Source: Bog-159 sp963843255
Lineage (GTDB): Bacteria; Acidobacteriota; Terriglobia; Bryobacterales; Bryobacteraceae
Direction: 5' to 3'
DNA length: 64,000 nt
Assembly: GCA_963843255.1 (NCBI GenBank)
Contig: CAWJJQ010000005.1
Location: forward strand, 372,001-436,000
Shown: one piece after another, positions 28,907-38,345 of the stretch
Layout: each line of letters starts with the position of its first letter
Numbering within the stretch: the stretch's first letter is position 1
Notes under the pieces: generated by a model
What the model saw: only the letters and a program-made list of their open reading frames with translations
What the model was told of the DNA's origin: nothing
Databases searched by the model: none
Translations under genes and position numbers: made by a program

Positions 28907-29483
28907 CCAAAGATGCCTCAACCCATCTGTAATTGAACAGACCCTGGCCGGATAAGTGGAATTGCTTGGATTTGTAAGTGATCGCCAGGGTGGGCGTAAA
29001 TTCCACCGGAAGCGCCTTGCCCTCCTGCACATCGTGGTCGATGAGCTTCGCGACCTCCGGATTTTTCATGAGCGCGGCGGCTTTCTTCATCTCCGCGGGC
29101 GTCAGCACCGAAGCGACCGTCTCTTCCACCTTGCCGCTCGTGGACCAGGAAAGCTGGTTCGCGAACAGAACATCGGCCGCTTGTTCGTACTTACCAAATT
29201 GCGCGCAGGCACAAACCAGTTCCGCGGTCTTACGCCCATACGGATGCTGCGGAAGGGGAAAGTAACGATAAACCAGGTATGCCTTGCCCGTATCCACGTA
29301 CTCTCTCATGATCTGCGGCAGTTCTTCATCATGAAATCTCTTGCAACCGGGACATTGGAAGTCGCTGAATACCTCCAGCAGAATGGGGGCCTTCGGATCG
29401 CCAAAAGCGTTTCCTTTGATCGAATCGACGGGAGCCGCGAGCGAAGGCAGCAATAGCGCGAGTGCGGCTAGGTAAACCTTCAT
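28887..29483 (-). CDS. DsbA-like thioredoxin-fold oxidoreductase
   Basis: 198 residues with a signal peptide (about 1-17). A thioredoxin fold of the DsbA/Thioredoxin_4 type is shown by the active site CPGC (Cys 44-Cys 47) in FSDFQCPGCKRFH and the cis-proline region VEFTPTLAI. Periplasmic disulfide oxidation or isomerisation is expected. It precedes the MauE-like gene with an overlap of 20 bp, and the pair is a known functional association in other bacteria. Confidence 0.9.
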   Translation of the reverse strand: MKVYLAALALLLPSLAAPVDSIKGNAFGDPKAPILLEVFSDFQCPGCKRFHDEELPQIMREYVDTGKAYLVYRYFPLPQHPYGRKTAELVCACAQFGKYEQAADVLFANQLSWSTSGKVEETVASVLTPAEMKKAAALMKNPEVAKLIDHDVQEGKALPVEFTPTLAITYKSKQFHLSGQGLFNYRWVEASLDGLLKQ

Positions 29484-29520
29484 AGGGGCATTGTACCCTG
29501 CCCAGCCGCGGCGCGGATTG

Positions 29521-31836
29521 CTACTCTACGTCGAAATCGGTCACCCGTATCTTGGAAGCGCCCTTGGAATCCATAGCCTTGACTTCAACCGTATAGGCCC
29601 CCGGATTCAGCTTGTCGACAGGCAGCTTGAGGCCCACCGAAATCACGGGATTGCCGGCGCGCATCATGTTGGTCACGCTTCCTAACCCGGAGTCGTCCTT
29701 CACCTCCTTCGTCTTCCGATCCAGTACACGAAGTTGCATCCCCACCACGGGAGGAGTCGCTTCCTTCGCAAGAGGTTCGTAGACTTCCGCGTAAACCGCT
29801 ACGCGATCCGTCTTCTTGAAACGGTACAAGCCGGCGGGAGTGAATTGATATCCGGCGGCAATCAACGGCGTGCGGCCTTCCATCAAAACCTCGTCCAGAT
29901 CGGATCCCACATCCGCGGCGCGATGCAGTTCTTTGCTGAGCGCCAGCCCACTCAGGCCGAAGTTCTTGGTGTCGTAGGGATCCACCGTCAGCGGCATTTC
30001 CACTTTGCCAAAAGTGCTGCCGCCCGAATTGAAGGCCGCCTTTAGCGTGTACTGCCCGGAAGCGATGTCGAACTGGCTGTCATAGTGATAGGGCTGCTCG
30101 GCGAAGGCTTGCATCTCCTTCTTGTTCTCCGCTGCCAGTTTCTTGGTATCGCTGAAACGCGCCGCCACGCTGCCATCTGGACGATAGGCAATCGCCAGAA
30201 CGTTCAGCTCGGCGTGAAACTTGCCATGCTCCTTTTCGAACTTGATGGCGTCGCCCGGAATTTCGAGAGCTACATCTACGCGCGCCGTGTTGGCCGAAGT
30301 ATAAAAGAAGGGCGCCTGCATGCTCACCCCTGCGACCCCGGCGGCGCCGCCCGCCACGCGATTCTCCAGGTCTTTTTCAACCGGATTTCCGGCCAGCGCG
30401 TCCACGGGCTTTACGTTGCAGTATCCGTTACGGAAGCGCACGGAAGTTCCGGGCCGATCGAGCTTCACCTTCAGGAAATGACAGCTACCCTCCACCGATT
30501 CCGGAGGTGTATAGCCGAGCAGATAGAACTGGTCCTGTTCTTTGCTGATCTTCTCCAATCCTCCCAACAGATCGTTGGTGTTGACGATGACAAAGCCGCC
30601 GGTGCCCGATGCCAGCGCAAACAGCACCTGCTGATTATCGGACACGCTTTGCGGGAAATTGATCAGGCTGCGAGCCGCGCCGTACTGGTTTAGCGTGTTG
30701 GGGTTCATGGGAGTCGTCGTGGTGCCGCCCCCGCCTCTACCTCCCGAGCCTCCTGGTGTGCCACCACCACCTTTGCCGCCTCCGCCCGTACCACCTCCCG
30801 TGCCGCCGCCTTTTCCGCCGCCACCCGTACCGCCGCCGGTACCGCCCCCTGTGCCGCCGCCGGTGCCGCCTCCACCTTTACCACCGCCACCGCCACCGCC
30901 GGCCCCACCACCTCCCGTGCCGCCGCCCCCACCGGCCCCACCGCCGCCATGCTGGAAGAATGCCATGCCCAGCGCGGCTGAAGGAGTGAAGGACGCAGGC
31001 ACCAGGTCGACTGAGCCGGAGAATAACGGGAACCGCAGGCTCGCTCCGTTTGGCCCTGCCGAAATGCCGGTCGTCAGCCCGCGCACATCGATCGGATAGA
31101 TCGCGACATTGGCCCGGTTACACGCCGAAATCGCTAAGCTCAGCTCCGACATTTGTTCCGCCGGCACCCTAAAGCCCGACGTCAACAGGATCACCATCTT
31201 GCGGCCGGGTATCGGCGCCAGAAGTTTCGCCGTGCTGCTCAGGGCCAGCAGTTCGTCATATACGCCGAACGACGACTCGGCTCTTCCTAAATTCGGTATT
31301 CCGGTAGATGCGGAGGCGAGCTCCACTGGTTCGTTGGGCGATACCGACGAAAACTTGACTCCGCTCACGACCTGCTTCAGCCGGTTGGTATCCGCCGTGA
31401 AGTTTTGCGCCACTTGCACGCTGCCGCCGAAATTCATGATGGCCATCAGCCGGTTCGGGCCAGTGTTCGCATCGATAAACTGGACCGCCGCCTGGCGCGC
31501 GCGCATCTGATCGCCGGCGTTCATCGTGGCATTGTCGAACAGGAGTACCAAAAAATGCTTCTGCGTATTGTTCGGTGAATTAGGGTCGGCTTCGAACGAG
31601 AAGCTGCTGATGGCCTGTTCCTTGCCATCCTCCCAGACCTTGAAGTCCTTGGACTCCAGGTTGCGAACGTATTCACCCTTCTTATCGGTCACGACCGCAT
31701 CCACCAGGACCACCCGTGTTTCGGATCTGATCACCGGCTGGGAGGCGGTAGCCTGAGGACTGGCGTCCTGAGCCCGCGCCGTTACACCGGCGGCGCAGAT
31801 GACTGCCCCCAGAATGAGCACGCTTTGAAGCTGCAT
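29521..31836 (-). CDS. VWFA-related secreted protein with glycine-rich insert (TIGR03436 type)
   Basis: 771 residues with a signal peptide (about 1-22). An N-terminal beta segment (VDAVVTDKKGEYVRNLESKDFKV) is followed by a von Willebrand A-like domain (about 95-290, FLVLLFDNATMN, KMVILLTSGFR), where the metal-site pattern DxSxS is only partly kept. Residues about 296-372 are almost pure glycine with Thr, Lys and Ala. The domain then resumes (AARSLINFPQSVSDNQQVLFALASGTGG, LGYTPPESVEGSCHFLKVKLDRPG). The C-terminal third is beta-rich. Adhesion or surface interaction is inferred. The paralogue downstream starts 10 bp upstream on the same strand. Confidence 0.85.
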   Translation of the reverse strand: MQLQSVLILGAVICAAGVTARAQDASPQATASQPVIRSETRVVLVDAVVTDKKGEYVRNLESKDFKVWEDGKEQAISSFSFEADPNSPNNTQKHFLVLLFDNATMNAGDQMRARQAAVQFIDANTGPNRLMAIMNFGGSVQVAQNFTADTNRLKQVVSGVKFSSVSPNEPVELASASTGIPNLGRAESSFGVYDELLALSSTAKLLAPIPGRKMVILLTSGFRVPAEQMSELSLAISACNRANVAIYPIDVRGLTTGISAGPNGASLRFPLFSGSVDLVPASFTPSAALGMAFFQHGGGGAGGGGGTGGGGAGGGGGGGKGGGGTGGGTGGGTGGGTGGGGKGGGTGGGTGGGGKGGGGTPGGSGGRGGGGTTTTPMNPNTLNQYGAARSLINFPQSVSDNQQVLFALASGTGGFVIVNTNDLLGGLEKISKEQDQFYLLGYTPPESVEGSCHFLKVKLDRPGTSVRFRNGYCNVKPVDALAGNPVEKDLENRVAGGAAGVAGVSMQAPFFYTSANTARVDVALEIPGDAIKFEKEHGKFHAELNVLAIAYRPDGSVAARFSDTKKLAAENKKEMQAFAEQPYHYDSQFDIASGQYTLKAAFNSGGSTFGKVEMPLTVDPYDTKNFGLSGLALSKELHRAADVGSDLDEVLMEGRTPLIAAGYQFTPAGLYRFKKTDRVAVYAEVYEPLAKEATPPVVGMQLRVLDRKTKEVKDDSGLGSVTNMMRAGNPVISVGLKLPVDKLNPGAYTVEVKAMDSKGASKIRVTDFDVE
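30716..30955 (-). repeat. GC-rich low-complexity tract encoding poly-glycine
   Basis: About 240 bp of imperfect GGN triplet repeats (plus strand reads as CCG/CCA/CCT-rich). They encode runs such as GGGTGGGTGGGTGGG inside the VWFA protein. Such tracts vary in length between strains by slippage and recombination. Confidence 0.85.
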
Positions 31837-31846
31837 TTTTTACACC

Positions 31847-33595
31847 TCAATTCATCGGAATTTCGACAGTGCCATTAGCCGCCGCCATAAGTTGGCCTTC
31901 AGAGTCCCGGATCACCAGCCGGATTACGTAACTCCCCGGTTTTACATCGAAGCTGCTGCGCACCGTGATTCCGGAGTTCAGGCGGCTTTCGAGAGTTTGA
32001 TCCCGCAGGCGCATCTCGACGGTCTTCTCGTTACCCGTTACCAAATTCCCGTTGCGATCGAAGAGCCCCGAAACAACCGTCAGGTCATCCCGGTTCCGGC
32101 CATTCTCCTTACGGAAATGAAGGTGCTTCACGTCCACCCGCGCCAGGACCGCCAGCTTGGCATCTTCAATGCTCGATTTGAAAAACTGCGTGTGCAGTTC
32201 CACGGGAATGTCGCGCAATTCCTCCCGCGAGAACAGCGCGTCCCGTATCTCTTCCTTGGCGGTCTCCGCCGGGTCGGTCAGATGCTGGGGCGCGTAGTAA
32301 CCGCGGCGGGCTTGCATGTCGAGTTTGGCGGCATTCTTGAGGGTGATCTTCAAGGCGTGAAACCGGCCGTCCAGTTTCAGATTCTCCGGTGAGAAGCCCA
32401 ATATGTATACGAACTCCGGCCGCGCGGCCACCCGGTTGAATCCTTCCAGCAAGTCGTTGTTGTTGTGAAAGAATAAGCCGCCGGTCCCATACGCCAGTTC
32501 GCTGAGTACGTCTTCCTCGGCCAAGGCGCTGGCCGTGTCGTACTGCGATTTGATCATCCCACCGACCACACTCTGCGGGCCGGGCCGGCTGGCGTCCCCA
32601 CCGGGAATCACGGTGTACAGACCGCGCGCGTCCAGGCTGCTGATGATCACGTTGCCGCGTATGGCGCGGTCGATCAACCTGCTCTTTTCCTGCTGCAACT
32701 CAGGGAGCGTGATGAAGCCGGGCGAAGCCAGAATCACGCTACGCTTGCCTGGCATGGTGGAGATGCGCCGCACCACCTGGTTCAATACATCGATCGAGAC
32801 CCGGCTTTCCTGTTCGCCGATGGTTAGGACGTGGCTGGCTTCCGCCATCGCCATGTTTTGCGCCGTTGTCTTGGTTGACGGATCCGTCGGATCCAGAGTG
32901 AGGCAGGCGATAGCGTCCTGTATCGCCGCCGTCAAAGCCATGGGATCGTTCTTGTTCTGGATTAGGTCCGCCTGATAGTAGGAAATATCGGGACAGTCCT
33001 GAACGGGAGATCGTCCCAGAGGACTCGGCCGCAGCTTGAGAAGCGTGTCGAGCAGTTTCGCGCGATCGTCGGTAAAATCCAGCGTGGTCCGGCCCGAGGT
33101 GGTATAAATCGCGGCCCGGTCGGTCGGCACCAGCGATCCGGTCATATGCTTCTCAGCGGCCGCGCGAGTCTGCATCAGATCGGCGATGTTGATGTGCACG
33201 TCGTCGAAGACGTATGCCACAAAACGGTTGGGCATCACCTCGCCGCTCTTCACCTCGGGAGTTTCCCATGTGTCCGGCTCCTTGGCAGGCGCTGCAGGCG
33301 CGGGCACCGGGCTGTTCAAAGTCTCGATGGAAAAGGTGGAAATAGTCTGCGCCTTGCCCTTGTCGAAGAGCTGAAAATCTTCCTTGCGCAGATTGCCGAC
33401 CGCGTGTCCCTGTTTGTCGCGCACCACCACGGGCACCAGCACCAGGTTGACTTTCGTGCGGAAGGTGGCTGGGGTATCGTGGGTGGTTAATTCTCCAACT
33501 TGATCCGACGGCGGCGTTTGCGCAATGGCAATTACCGCCAGTGCGGTTAGAACGACGAAACACACCTGGTAGCCGCGTCGAAGCATTGCATTCAA
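31847..33595 (-). CDS. VWFA-related secreted protein (TIGR03436 type)
   Basis: 582 residues with a signal peptide (about 1-25). Like the preceding VWFA gene it has an N-terminal segment (LVLVPVVVRDKQGHAVGNLRKEDFQL), a VWFA-like domain (FVAYVFDDVHINIADL, KRSVILASPGFITL) with a degenerate metal site, the LGFSPENLKLDGRFHALKI segment and a beta-rich end. No glycine-rich insert. Tandem arrangement, 10 bp apart, indicates duplication and co-transcription. Confidence 0.85.
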   Translation of the reverse strand: MNAMLRRGYQVCFVVLTALAVIAIAQTPPSDQVGELTTHDTPATFRTKVNLVLVPVVVRDKQGHAVGNLRKEDFQLFDKGKAQTISTFSIETLNSPVPAPAAPAKEPDTWETPEVKSGEVMPNRFVAYVFDDVHINIADLMQTRAAAEKHMTGSLVPTDRAAIYTTSGRTTLDFTDDRAKLLDTLLKLRPSPLGRSPVQDCPDISYYQADLIQNKNDPMALTAAIQDAIACLTLDPTDPSTKTTAQNMAMAEASHVLTIGEQESRVSIDVLNQVVRRISTMPGKRSVILASPGFITLPELQQEKSRLIDRAIRGNVIISSLDARGLYTVIPGGDASRPGPQSVVGGMIKSQYDTASALAEEDVLSELAYGTGGLFFHNNNDLLEGFNRVAARPEFVYILGFSPENLKLDGRFHALKITLKNAAKLDMQARRGYYAPQHLTDPAETAKEEIRDALFSREELRDIPVELHTQFFKSSIEDAKLAVLARVDVKHLHFRKENGRNRDDLTVVSGLFDRNGNLVTGNEKTVEMRLRDQTLESRLNSGITVRSSFDVKPGSYVIRLVIRDSEGQLMAAANGTVEIPMN

Positions 33596-33639
33596 TTCTA
33601 CTCCTTATCCCAGCCGGCAGGCCGGCCATCACTTGGCCA

Positions 33640-35868
33640 TCACTTGGCTAAGGTATAGACCGTCCGGTTAGCGGATTCGCGCGCTACATGCAGGGTGATT
33701 TCGTTGTGCTTCCCGGTTTCCACGTTTCCGGCTGGCAGCGGCGTGTTTTGTTCCACGGTCAGGCTGGCTTCACCTCCCGCAAGGCTTACGGTTCGCTTCC
33801 AGTCCTTCGCGCTGAACTCCAGCTTGCCTTGGCCGGCGCGTACCTCTACCGCACCTACCCCGGAAAGAGCGCCGTTTTCAGGCAGCACATTCAGACCGTT
33901 GGGAGCCGCGTCTTTCCACACAAACTCCAGCCACCGGCCTCCGTCCTGAGCGGAAAACACGGCCCGCGCTTTTTGGTTTTCGAGCACCCACTCGGGTGAC
34001 CCGTCGCCATCCAAATCTGCCGACCACACTACGGTCTGGCCGCGGGGAATGGCCAGAAACCGGGCCGGCAGGTCCAAAGTGGTTCCACCGGAAAAGCGCA
34101 GATTCCAATCGTGGAGGCCGCCCGCGGCATCCTGCGGAAAAACGCGGAACTCGATCGGGCGGTCCATAAGGGCGCCCGAATTCAGCTCCGTTTTAGGCGG
34201 CAGGAACTGAAAACCATCGCTCGCCGGATCGATGCTGTAGGTCTGAATTTCAGGCGAGTTGTTCCGTATGTTGACGTCTACCGTTCGACCCGTGGTGGCA
34301 TCGATGGGAATAATGGCCGGCTCCACGACCAGGTCCGCGGCGGTGCCAAAGTGCAAACGGATGGAGTTGGCCAGACGCACCGATGCGGGGCGAAATAGCT
34401 GCAAATGCGCGCGGCCGAGCAGCACGCCATCCGCCTCGATGGCCAGGTTAACCCAGTCGCCATGTGCCGCCTCGGCGGGCACGGTCACCGCATAGTCGAT
34501 AGCCTGGGGCGATTTTCGGGTGGCTTTGGCCGTAAAGCCCGCGGGCAGGCGCAGACGCGAACGGTCCGCCAGGGCCTCGGAGGAATAAGACGTGGAAATC
34601 AGATTCTCCCGGCCGATGATCAACCGCTTGGCTTCTTCGAAAAAGGCGGAATGCTCGGGCGCTTCGATGGCCAGCGCCACGCGCACCAGGCTGGCCGGTC
34701 CCTTGCCCTGCGGAATCTTCAAGCGTGCGCGCATGGTCTTCTCGTCAAAATCGATGTCCGACGGATGGCCGGCCGCCAGGAAAGGCCCGCTGGGACGCCG
34801 CGTCAGTTGCAGTACAGCCTCGGCAGGTGCGGGCGCGGCGAACTCCATGGCCAGCGTGCCATTCTCGTATTCGATCGTCTGCAGTTCCGCCGTCGCATAG
34901 ACAATGCGCTCGGAGTTGGAGAACGCGGAACACTCGTGGCATAAGCCGACGCCGCCCAGCGATACGTTCACTGGCAGCCACAACGTCTCGTGCGGCGCCA
35001 AATGGACGTTTTCGATATCCACGGATCGCTTCGCAAAAGGATCCCAGGCCCGCAGCATGCTCGCCAAAGGCTTGTGGCTTTCATTGATGATGCTCACCGC
35101 CGAAGCTACCCCGGGCGTTTTCGAAACCAGTTCCACCGCTGTGATTCCCGGGGGCAGTTTGCCGCTTGCCATCCGCACCGGATGCAGGCGTTCCGGACGC
35201 ATGTCCGGCAGCAGCGCTTCCCAATGACGCAGCAAGGCGGCATTGCGCCGAAGGGCGGCGACCGTCGGCCGTTCATCGCCATTGAGCGAGACGGCGCCGG
35301 CCCGGTAAAGCGGCGTGCCGGGGCGTTCCCACCCAGCCGGGATCAACGCATCCTCGACATCTTCCCAAAGCAGAGCGCCGTGCGCCGTATTCAGCGCCTG
35401 GCGGCTGCGCGCCATGGCGGCCGTATCGTGCGCCGACACCACAGTCACCGGCTGCGGCGGCGGAGGAGCATCCAGAATACCGGCATTGCCCTCCACGATA
35501 GCGATCGGCCCGCCGTGCTTTTCGGTTTGCGGCGCCAGCAGATTCTCCAGCTCGTGCAGCCAGGGCCGCACGGATTTGTGATCCGGCGCCACACCGGCGG
35601 GATAGCCGTTGTTGAGCCATCCTTTCACCGGCGGCAAAGGACGGATCCAGGCCCGCATGTCCAGACGGCGCAGCAGATGGATAAATCCCGTCAAATCGCG
35701 GCGCGGGCTGGTGCTGCCTGTGAAGTCGCAGGTTCCATCCTCGACCTGATGCCAGTTCCAGGGGATGGAGAATTCCACCGTGCGGATGCCCACCGTCTTG
35801 AGCCAGACCAGCTCGCGCTCCCAAAGCGTCCGTGGATACAGGTAGTAGGGGAACTCGACCGCCTCCAC
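33640..35868 (-). CDS. glycoside hydrolase-like secreted protein (GH35-like barrel), start disrupted
   Basis: 742 residues as read from GTG 35868. The N-terminus (EFPYYLYPRTLWERELVWLK, RTVEFSIPWNWHQ) is like the start of a beta-galactosidase-type TIM barrel of the GH35 group, but the catalytic Glu pair cannot be placed with confidence. Several beta-sandwich segments follow. In the body no signal peptide is present, yet a signal peptide (MRLFGLLLVCAAALAAPAPR) lies in another frame just upstream, starting at 35944 and overlapping the stop of the ATPase gene (TGATG). Removing one base in the G run 35879-35882 joins it in frame (...APRVPAQFVEAVEFPYY). The true gene is therefore probably 33640-35944 with a frameshift. 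Confidence 0.72.
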   Translation of the reverse strand: MEAVEFPYYLYPRTLWERELVWLKTVGIRTVEFSIPWNWHQVEDGTCDFTGSTSPRRDLTGFIHLLRRLDMRAWIRPLPPVKGWLNNGYPAGVAPDHKSVRPWLHELENLLAPQTEKHGGPIAIVEGNAGILDAPPPPQPVTVVSAHDTAAMARSRQALNTAHGALLWEDVEDALIPAGWERPGTPLYRAGAVSLNGDERPTVAALRRNAALLRHWEALLPDMRPERLHPVRMASGKLPPGITAVELVSKTPGVASAVSIINESHKPLASMLRAWDPFAKRSVDIENVHLAPHETLWLPVNVSLGGVGLCHECSAFSNSERIVYATAELQTIEYENGTLAMEFAAPAPAEAVLQLTRRPSGPFLAAGHPSDIDFDEKTMRARLKIPQGKGPASLVRVALAIEAPEHSAFFEEAKRLIIGRENLISTSYSSEALADRSRLRLPAGFTAKATRKSPQAIDYAVTVPAEAAHGDWVNLAIEADGVLLGRAHLQLFRPASVRLANSIRLHFGTAADLVVEPAIIPIDATTGRTVDVNIRNNSPEIQTYSIDPASDGFQFLPPKTELNSGALMDRPIEFRVFPQDAAGGLHDWNLRFSGGTTLDLPARFLAIPRGQTVVWSADLDGDGSPEWVLENQKARAVFSAQDGGRWLEFVWKDAAPNGLNVLPENGALSGVGAVEVRAGQGKLEFSAKDWKRTVSLAGGEASLTVEQNTPLPAGNVETGKHNEITLHVARESANRTVYTLAK

Positions 35869-35944
35869 GAATTGCGCCGGGGACTCGCGGCGCGGGAGCG
35901 GCCAGCGCCGCCGCGCAAACCAGCAGCAACCCGAAGAGCCGCAT
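35869..35944 (-). other. out-of-frame signal peptide of the glycoside hydrolase-like gene
   Basis: Encodes MRLFGLLLVCAAALAAPAPRVP before frame is lost. The ATG shares one base with the stop of the upstream ATPase gene, a usual coupled start, which supports a real 5' end here. Confidence 0.65.
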
Positions 35945-36708
35945 CAAACGGACCTGCGCAATCGGTAGTCCTCGACCAGGGGCATGCGCACGACTTTGCA
36001 CATCTCAAATAGACGCGAGCGCGCCCGCGCTCCGATACGCTCGGATAAAGAAATTCGATGATCCGGCCGGTTTAGCGCGTTGGTACGGTCGATCATGATG
36101 CTGCCCGCATCGGGGTCGGGCAGATTCGTGGTGGCGATCAACGGCTTCCGGTTATTGCAGCGGTAGGTGATGATTCCCGTGACGGTATCCTCCACCCAGT
36201 CGGACACCCGGTGCGCGCCCAGATCGTCGAGCAGCAGAACCTCGGCATCCAGCGCGAACCGGTAAGCCTCGCGATCCGCCGAGCCGGACGCCTGGTCGAA
36301 GCCCTTGCGGATCCGGTCGAGCAGGTTTTGATAATCGAAGAAAAGGCCCTCGAATCCGCGCGATATCAGAATGCGGAGTGCGGCTACTGCCAGGTGCGTC
36401 TTGCCGGTGCCAGGCTCGCCTATGAGCAACAGGCCCAAATATCGGCCGGTGGGAAACTCGCGGGAAAATGTCTTCACTGTAAGCAGAACGTTGGCCAGTT
36501 CCCGGTTGCCGATCGGATTGTCGCGCGGCAGCGCGAAGTTATCGAACGAGGCATTGCGGTACAGCGAGGGTATGGCGGCGTTTTCTTCCAGCCGGCGGGC
36601 ACGTTCGCCGAAGACGCAATCACAGCGTTCGGCGCCCGACAATCCAGCGCGCTCGATGATCTTCCAGCCGCTTCCGCCGCAGTGCGGACACGCAGTCTCG
36701 GTGGCCAT
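35944..36708 (-). CDS. DnaC/IstB-like AAA+ ATPase with zinc-finger N-terminus
   Basis: 254 residues. The N-terminal CPHC...CDC set (residues 8-11 and 29-31) is a zinc-binding arrangement like DnaI/DnaC-type loaders. Walker A GEPGTGKTH, Walker B LLLDDLG and sensor-like IATTNLP follow, then the arginine-finger region (SERIGARARSRLFEMC). Such ATPases load replicative helicase or assist transposases. No transposase is nearby, so a helicase-loader-like role is more probable. Overlaps the start of the downstream hydrolase gene by one base. Confidence 0.85.
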   Translation of the reverse strand: MATETACPHCGGSGWKIIERAGLSGAERCDCVFGERARRLEENAAIPSLYRNASFDNFALPRDNPIGNRELANVLLTVKTFSREFPTGRYLGLLLIGEPGTGKTHLAVAALRILISRGFEGLFFDYQNLLDRIRKGFDQASGSADREAYRFALDAEVLLLDDLGAHRVSDWVEDTVTGIITYRCNNRKPLIATTNLPDPDAGSIMIDRTNALNRPDHRISLSERIGARARSRLFEMCKVVRMPLVEDYRLRRSV

Positions 36709-36815
36709 GATGTTCCATTATCGCGCGGTGCGCTCACCTGTGCCGGAACCGGTCGAGTGAAGTCCGAAAACGTCTACTGTTGAGTCCGCCCGTCGTCTAT
36801 CTTGGAAGTAGCGGC

Positions 36816-38345
36816 ATGGAATTCGATCAAAAAACCTGTTCCCAGGCGCGCAAAACGCGCGATCCCCGCTTTGATGGACGCATCTTCATTGGTGTTCTGA
36901 CCAGCGGAGTATACTGCCGCCCGATTTGCCCCGCGCCCAGCGCCCAGGAAAAGAACGTACGCTATTACGTCTCAGCCGCCGCGGCCGCCGAAGCCGGTTT
37001 TCGTCCCTGCCTGCGCTGCCGTCCGGAATGCTCCCCTGGGACGCCCGGCTGGATGGGCACCTCGGCTACAGTTTCCCGTGCGTTACGGCTGATCGCAGAG
37101 AGCCCGCTGGAGGATGGCGGAGTGGATGCGCTGGCCAGCCACCTGGGCATCGGTGCCCGTCACTTGCGGCGTCTGTTCCTACAGCACCTGGGAGCGCCGC
37201 CCAGCGCGGTGGTGCAGACGCGCCGGCTGCATTTCGTGAAAAAGCTGATCGATGAAACCACCCTGCCCATGAGCCAGCTAGCGCTGGCCGCCGGCTTTGG
37301 CAGCGTCCGCCGCTTTAACGCCACCATCCGCGCGGTGTACAACCGGACCCCCATGCAGATCCGCAAGCTGGCCCATAATCGCGCCTCAGAGCCGGAAAAC
37401 GAATACCTGTTTCGCCTGCGCTATCGCATCCCGCTGGATTGGGAAGGGATGCTGGGATTTCTACGGCAACGCGCGATTCCGGGTGTGGAGTGCGTCGACC
37501 AGGGCAGCTACCGGCGAACCATCGCCCTGAACGGCTGCCAGGGTACCATCCAGGCTTCGCTCGACCAGACTGCCAGCGCCGTGGCCGTGCGCATCCGCTT
37601 TGCCGACCCGCGCTGGCTTTTCCTGATCGTGGAGCGCGTGCGCCGCTTGTTCGACCTCAACGCCGATCCATTCGACATTGAAGCCCACCTAAGCGCCGAC
37701 CCTGTCTTGGGCATTTTACTGGCGCAGCACGCCGGCCTGCGCGTGCCCGGCTGTTGGGATGGTTTTGAGCTGGCTGTGCGCGCGATTCTGGGCCAGCAGG
37801 TTACGGTAAAAGGCGCGAGTACGCTGGCCGGCCGCCTGGTGCGCGAGTTCGGAACTCCCATGGCCGCGGGCGACGGCCTGACTCATCTGTTTCCGTCACC
37901 GGACGTTTTGGCCCGCGGTAGTCTTACGAAAATCGGCTTGCCCGGCGCGCGCGCGGAGTCCATCCGTGCCATGGCCCAAGCGGTCACCGAGGGCCGCATC
38001 TCATTTACGGGCGTCATCGATGTAAGGGCCTTCATGACCCGCTTTCGCGAACTGCCGGGCATCGGCGACTGGACCGCGCAATATGTGGCCATGAGGGCCT
38101 TCGGCGACCCGGATGCGTTCCCCGCCAGCGACCTGGGCCTGTTGCGCGCCCTCGCCATCCGCCAGCCGAAGGAATTGGAGCAGCGATCAAAGGCCTGGCG
38201 GCCGTGGCGAGCTTATGCGGCGATGTGCCTGTGGCAGAGAGCACCGGCGGTATCCCCGCAACTCGCACCCGCCATCGAAAAATATCCACGCCGCGTTGAC
38301 CTTGCGCGGCACGGCGCGCCCGGCGTCACTGAATGGTCACGTTAA
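36816..38345 (+). CDS. Ada-type regulator fused to AlkA DNA-3-methyladenine glycosylase
   Basis: Start at 36816 (MEFDQKTCSQ) is preferred over TTG 36780 because TGGAAG precedes it and the family starts there. 509 residues. The Ada N-terminal zinc domain has Cys 34 (methyl acceptor), Cys 38, Cys 65 and Cys 68 in GVYCRPIC and CLRCRPE. An AraC-type helix-turn-helix pair follows (about 75-175), then AlkA: an N-terminal domain and a helix-hairpin-helix LPGIGDWTAQYVAMRA with catalytic Asp 439 in PASDLGLL. It repairs phosphotriesters and excises alkylated bases while probably activating its own promoter. The last 20 bp overlap the convergent FG-GAP gene. Confidence 0.93.
   Translation: MEFDQKTCSQARKTRDPRFDGRIFIGVLTSGVYCRPICPAPSAQEKNVRYYVSAAAAAEAGFRPCLRCRPECSPGTPGWMGTSATVSRALRLIAESPLEDGGVDALASHLGIGARHLRRLFLQHLGAPPSAVVQTRRLHFVKKLIDETTLPMSQLALAAGFGSVRRFNATIRAVYNRTPMQIRKLAHNRASEPENEYLFRLRYRIPLDWEGMLGFLRQRAIPGVECVDQGSYRRTIALNGCQGTIQASLDQTASAVAVRIRFADPRWLFLIVERVRRLFDLNADPFDIEAHLSADPVLGILLAQHAGLRVPGCWDGFELAVRAILGQQVTVKGASTLAGRLVREFGTPMAAGDGLTHLFPSPDVLARGSLTKIGLPGARAESIRAMAQAVTEGRISFTGVIDVRAFMTRFRELPGIGDWTAQYVAMRAFGDPDAFPASDLGLLRALAIRQPKELEQRSKAWRPWRAYAAMCLWQRAPAVSPQLAPAIEKYPRRVDLARHGAPGVTEWSR

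Noticed and set aside
30659..31099. Proline-rich plus-strand frame opposite the poly-glycine tract
   Set aside because: It is the antisense reading of GGN repeats (CCN gives proline).
35944..36708. IstB helper ATPase of an insertion sequence
   Set aside because: No transposase gene, inverted ends or target duplication seen on either side.
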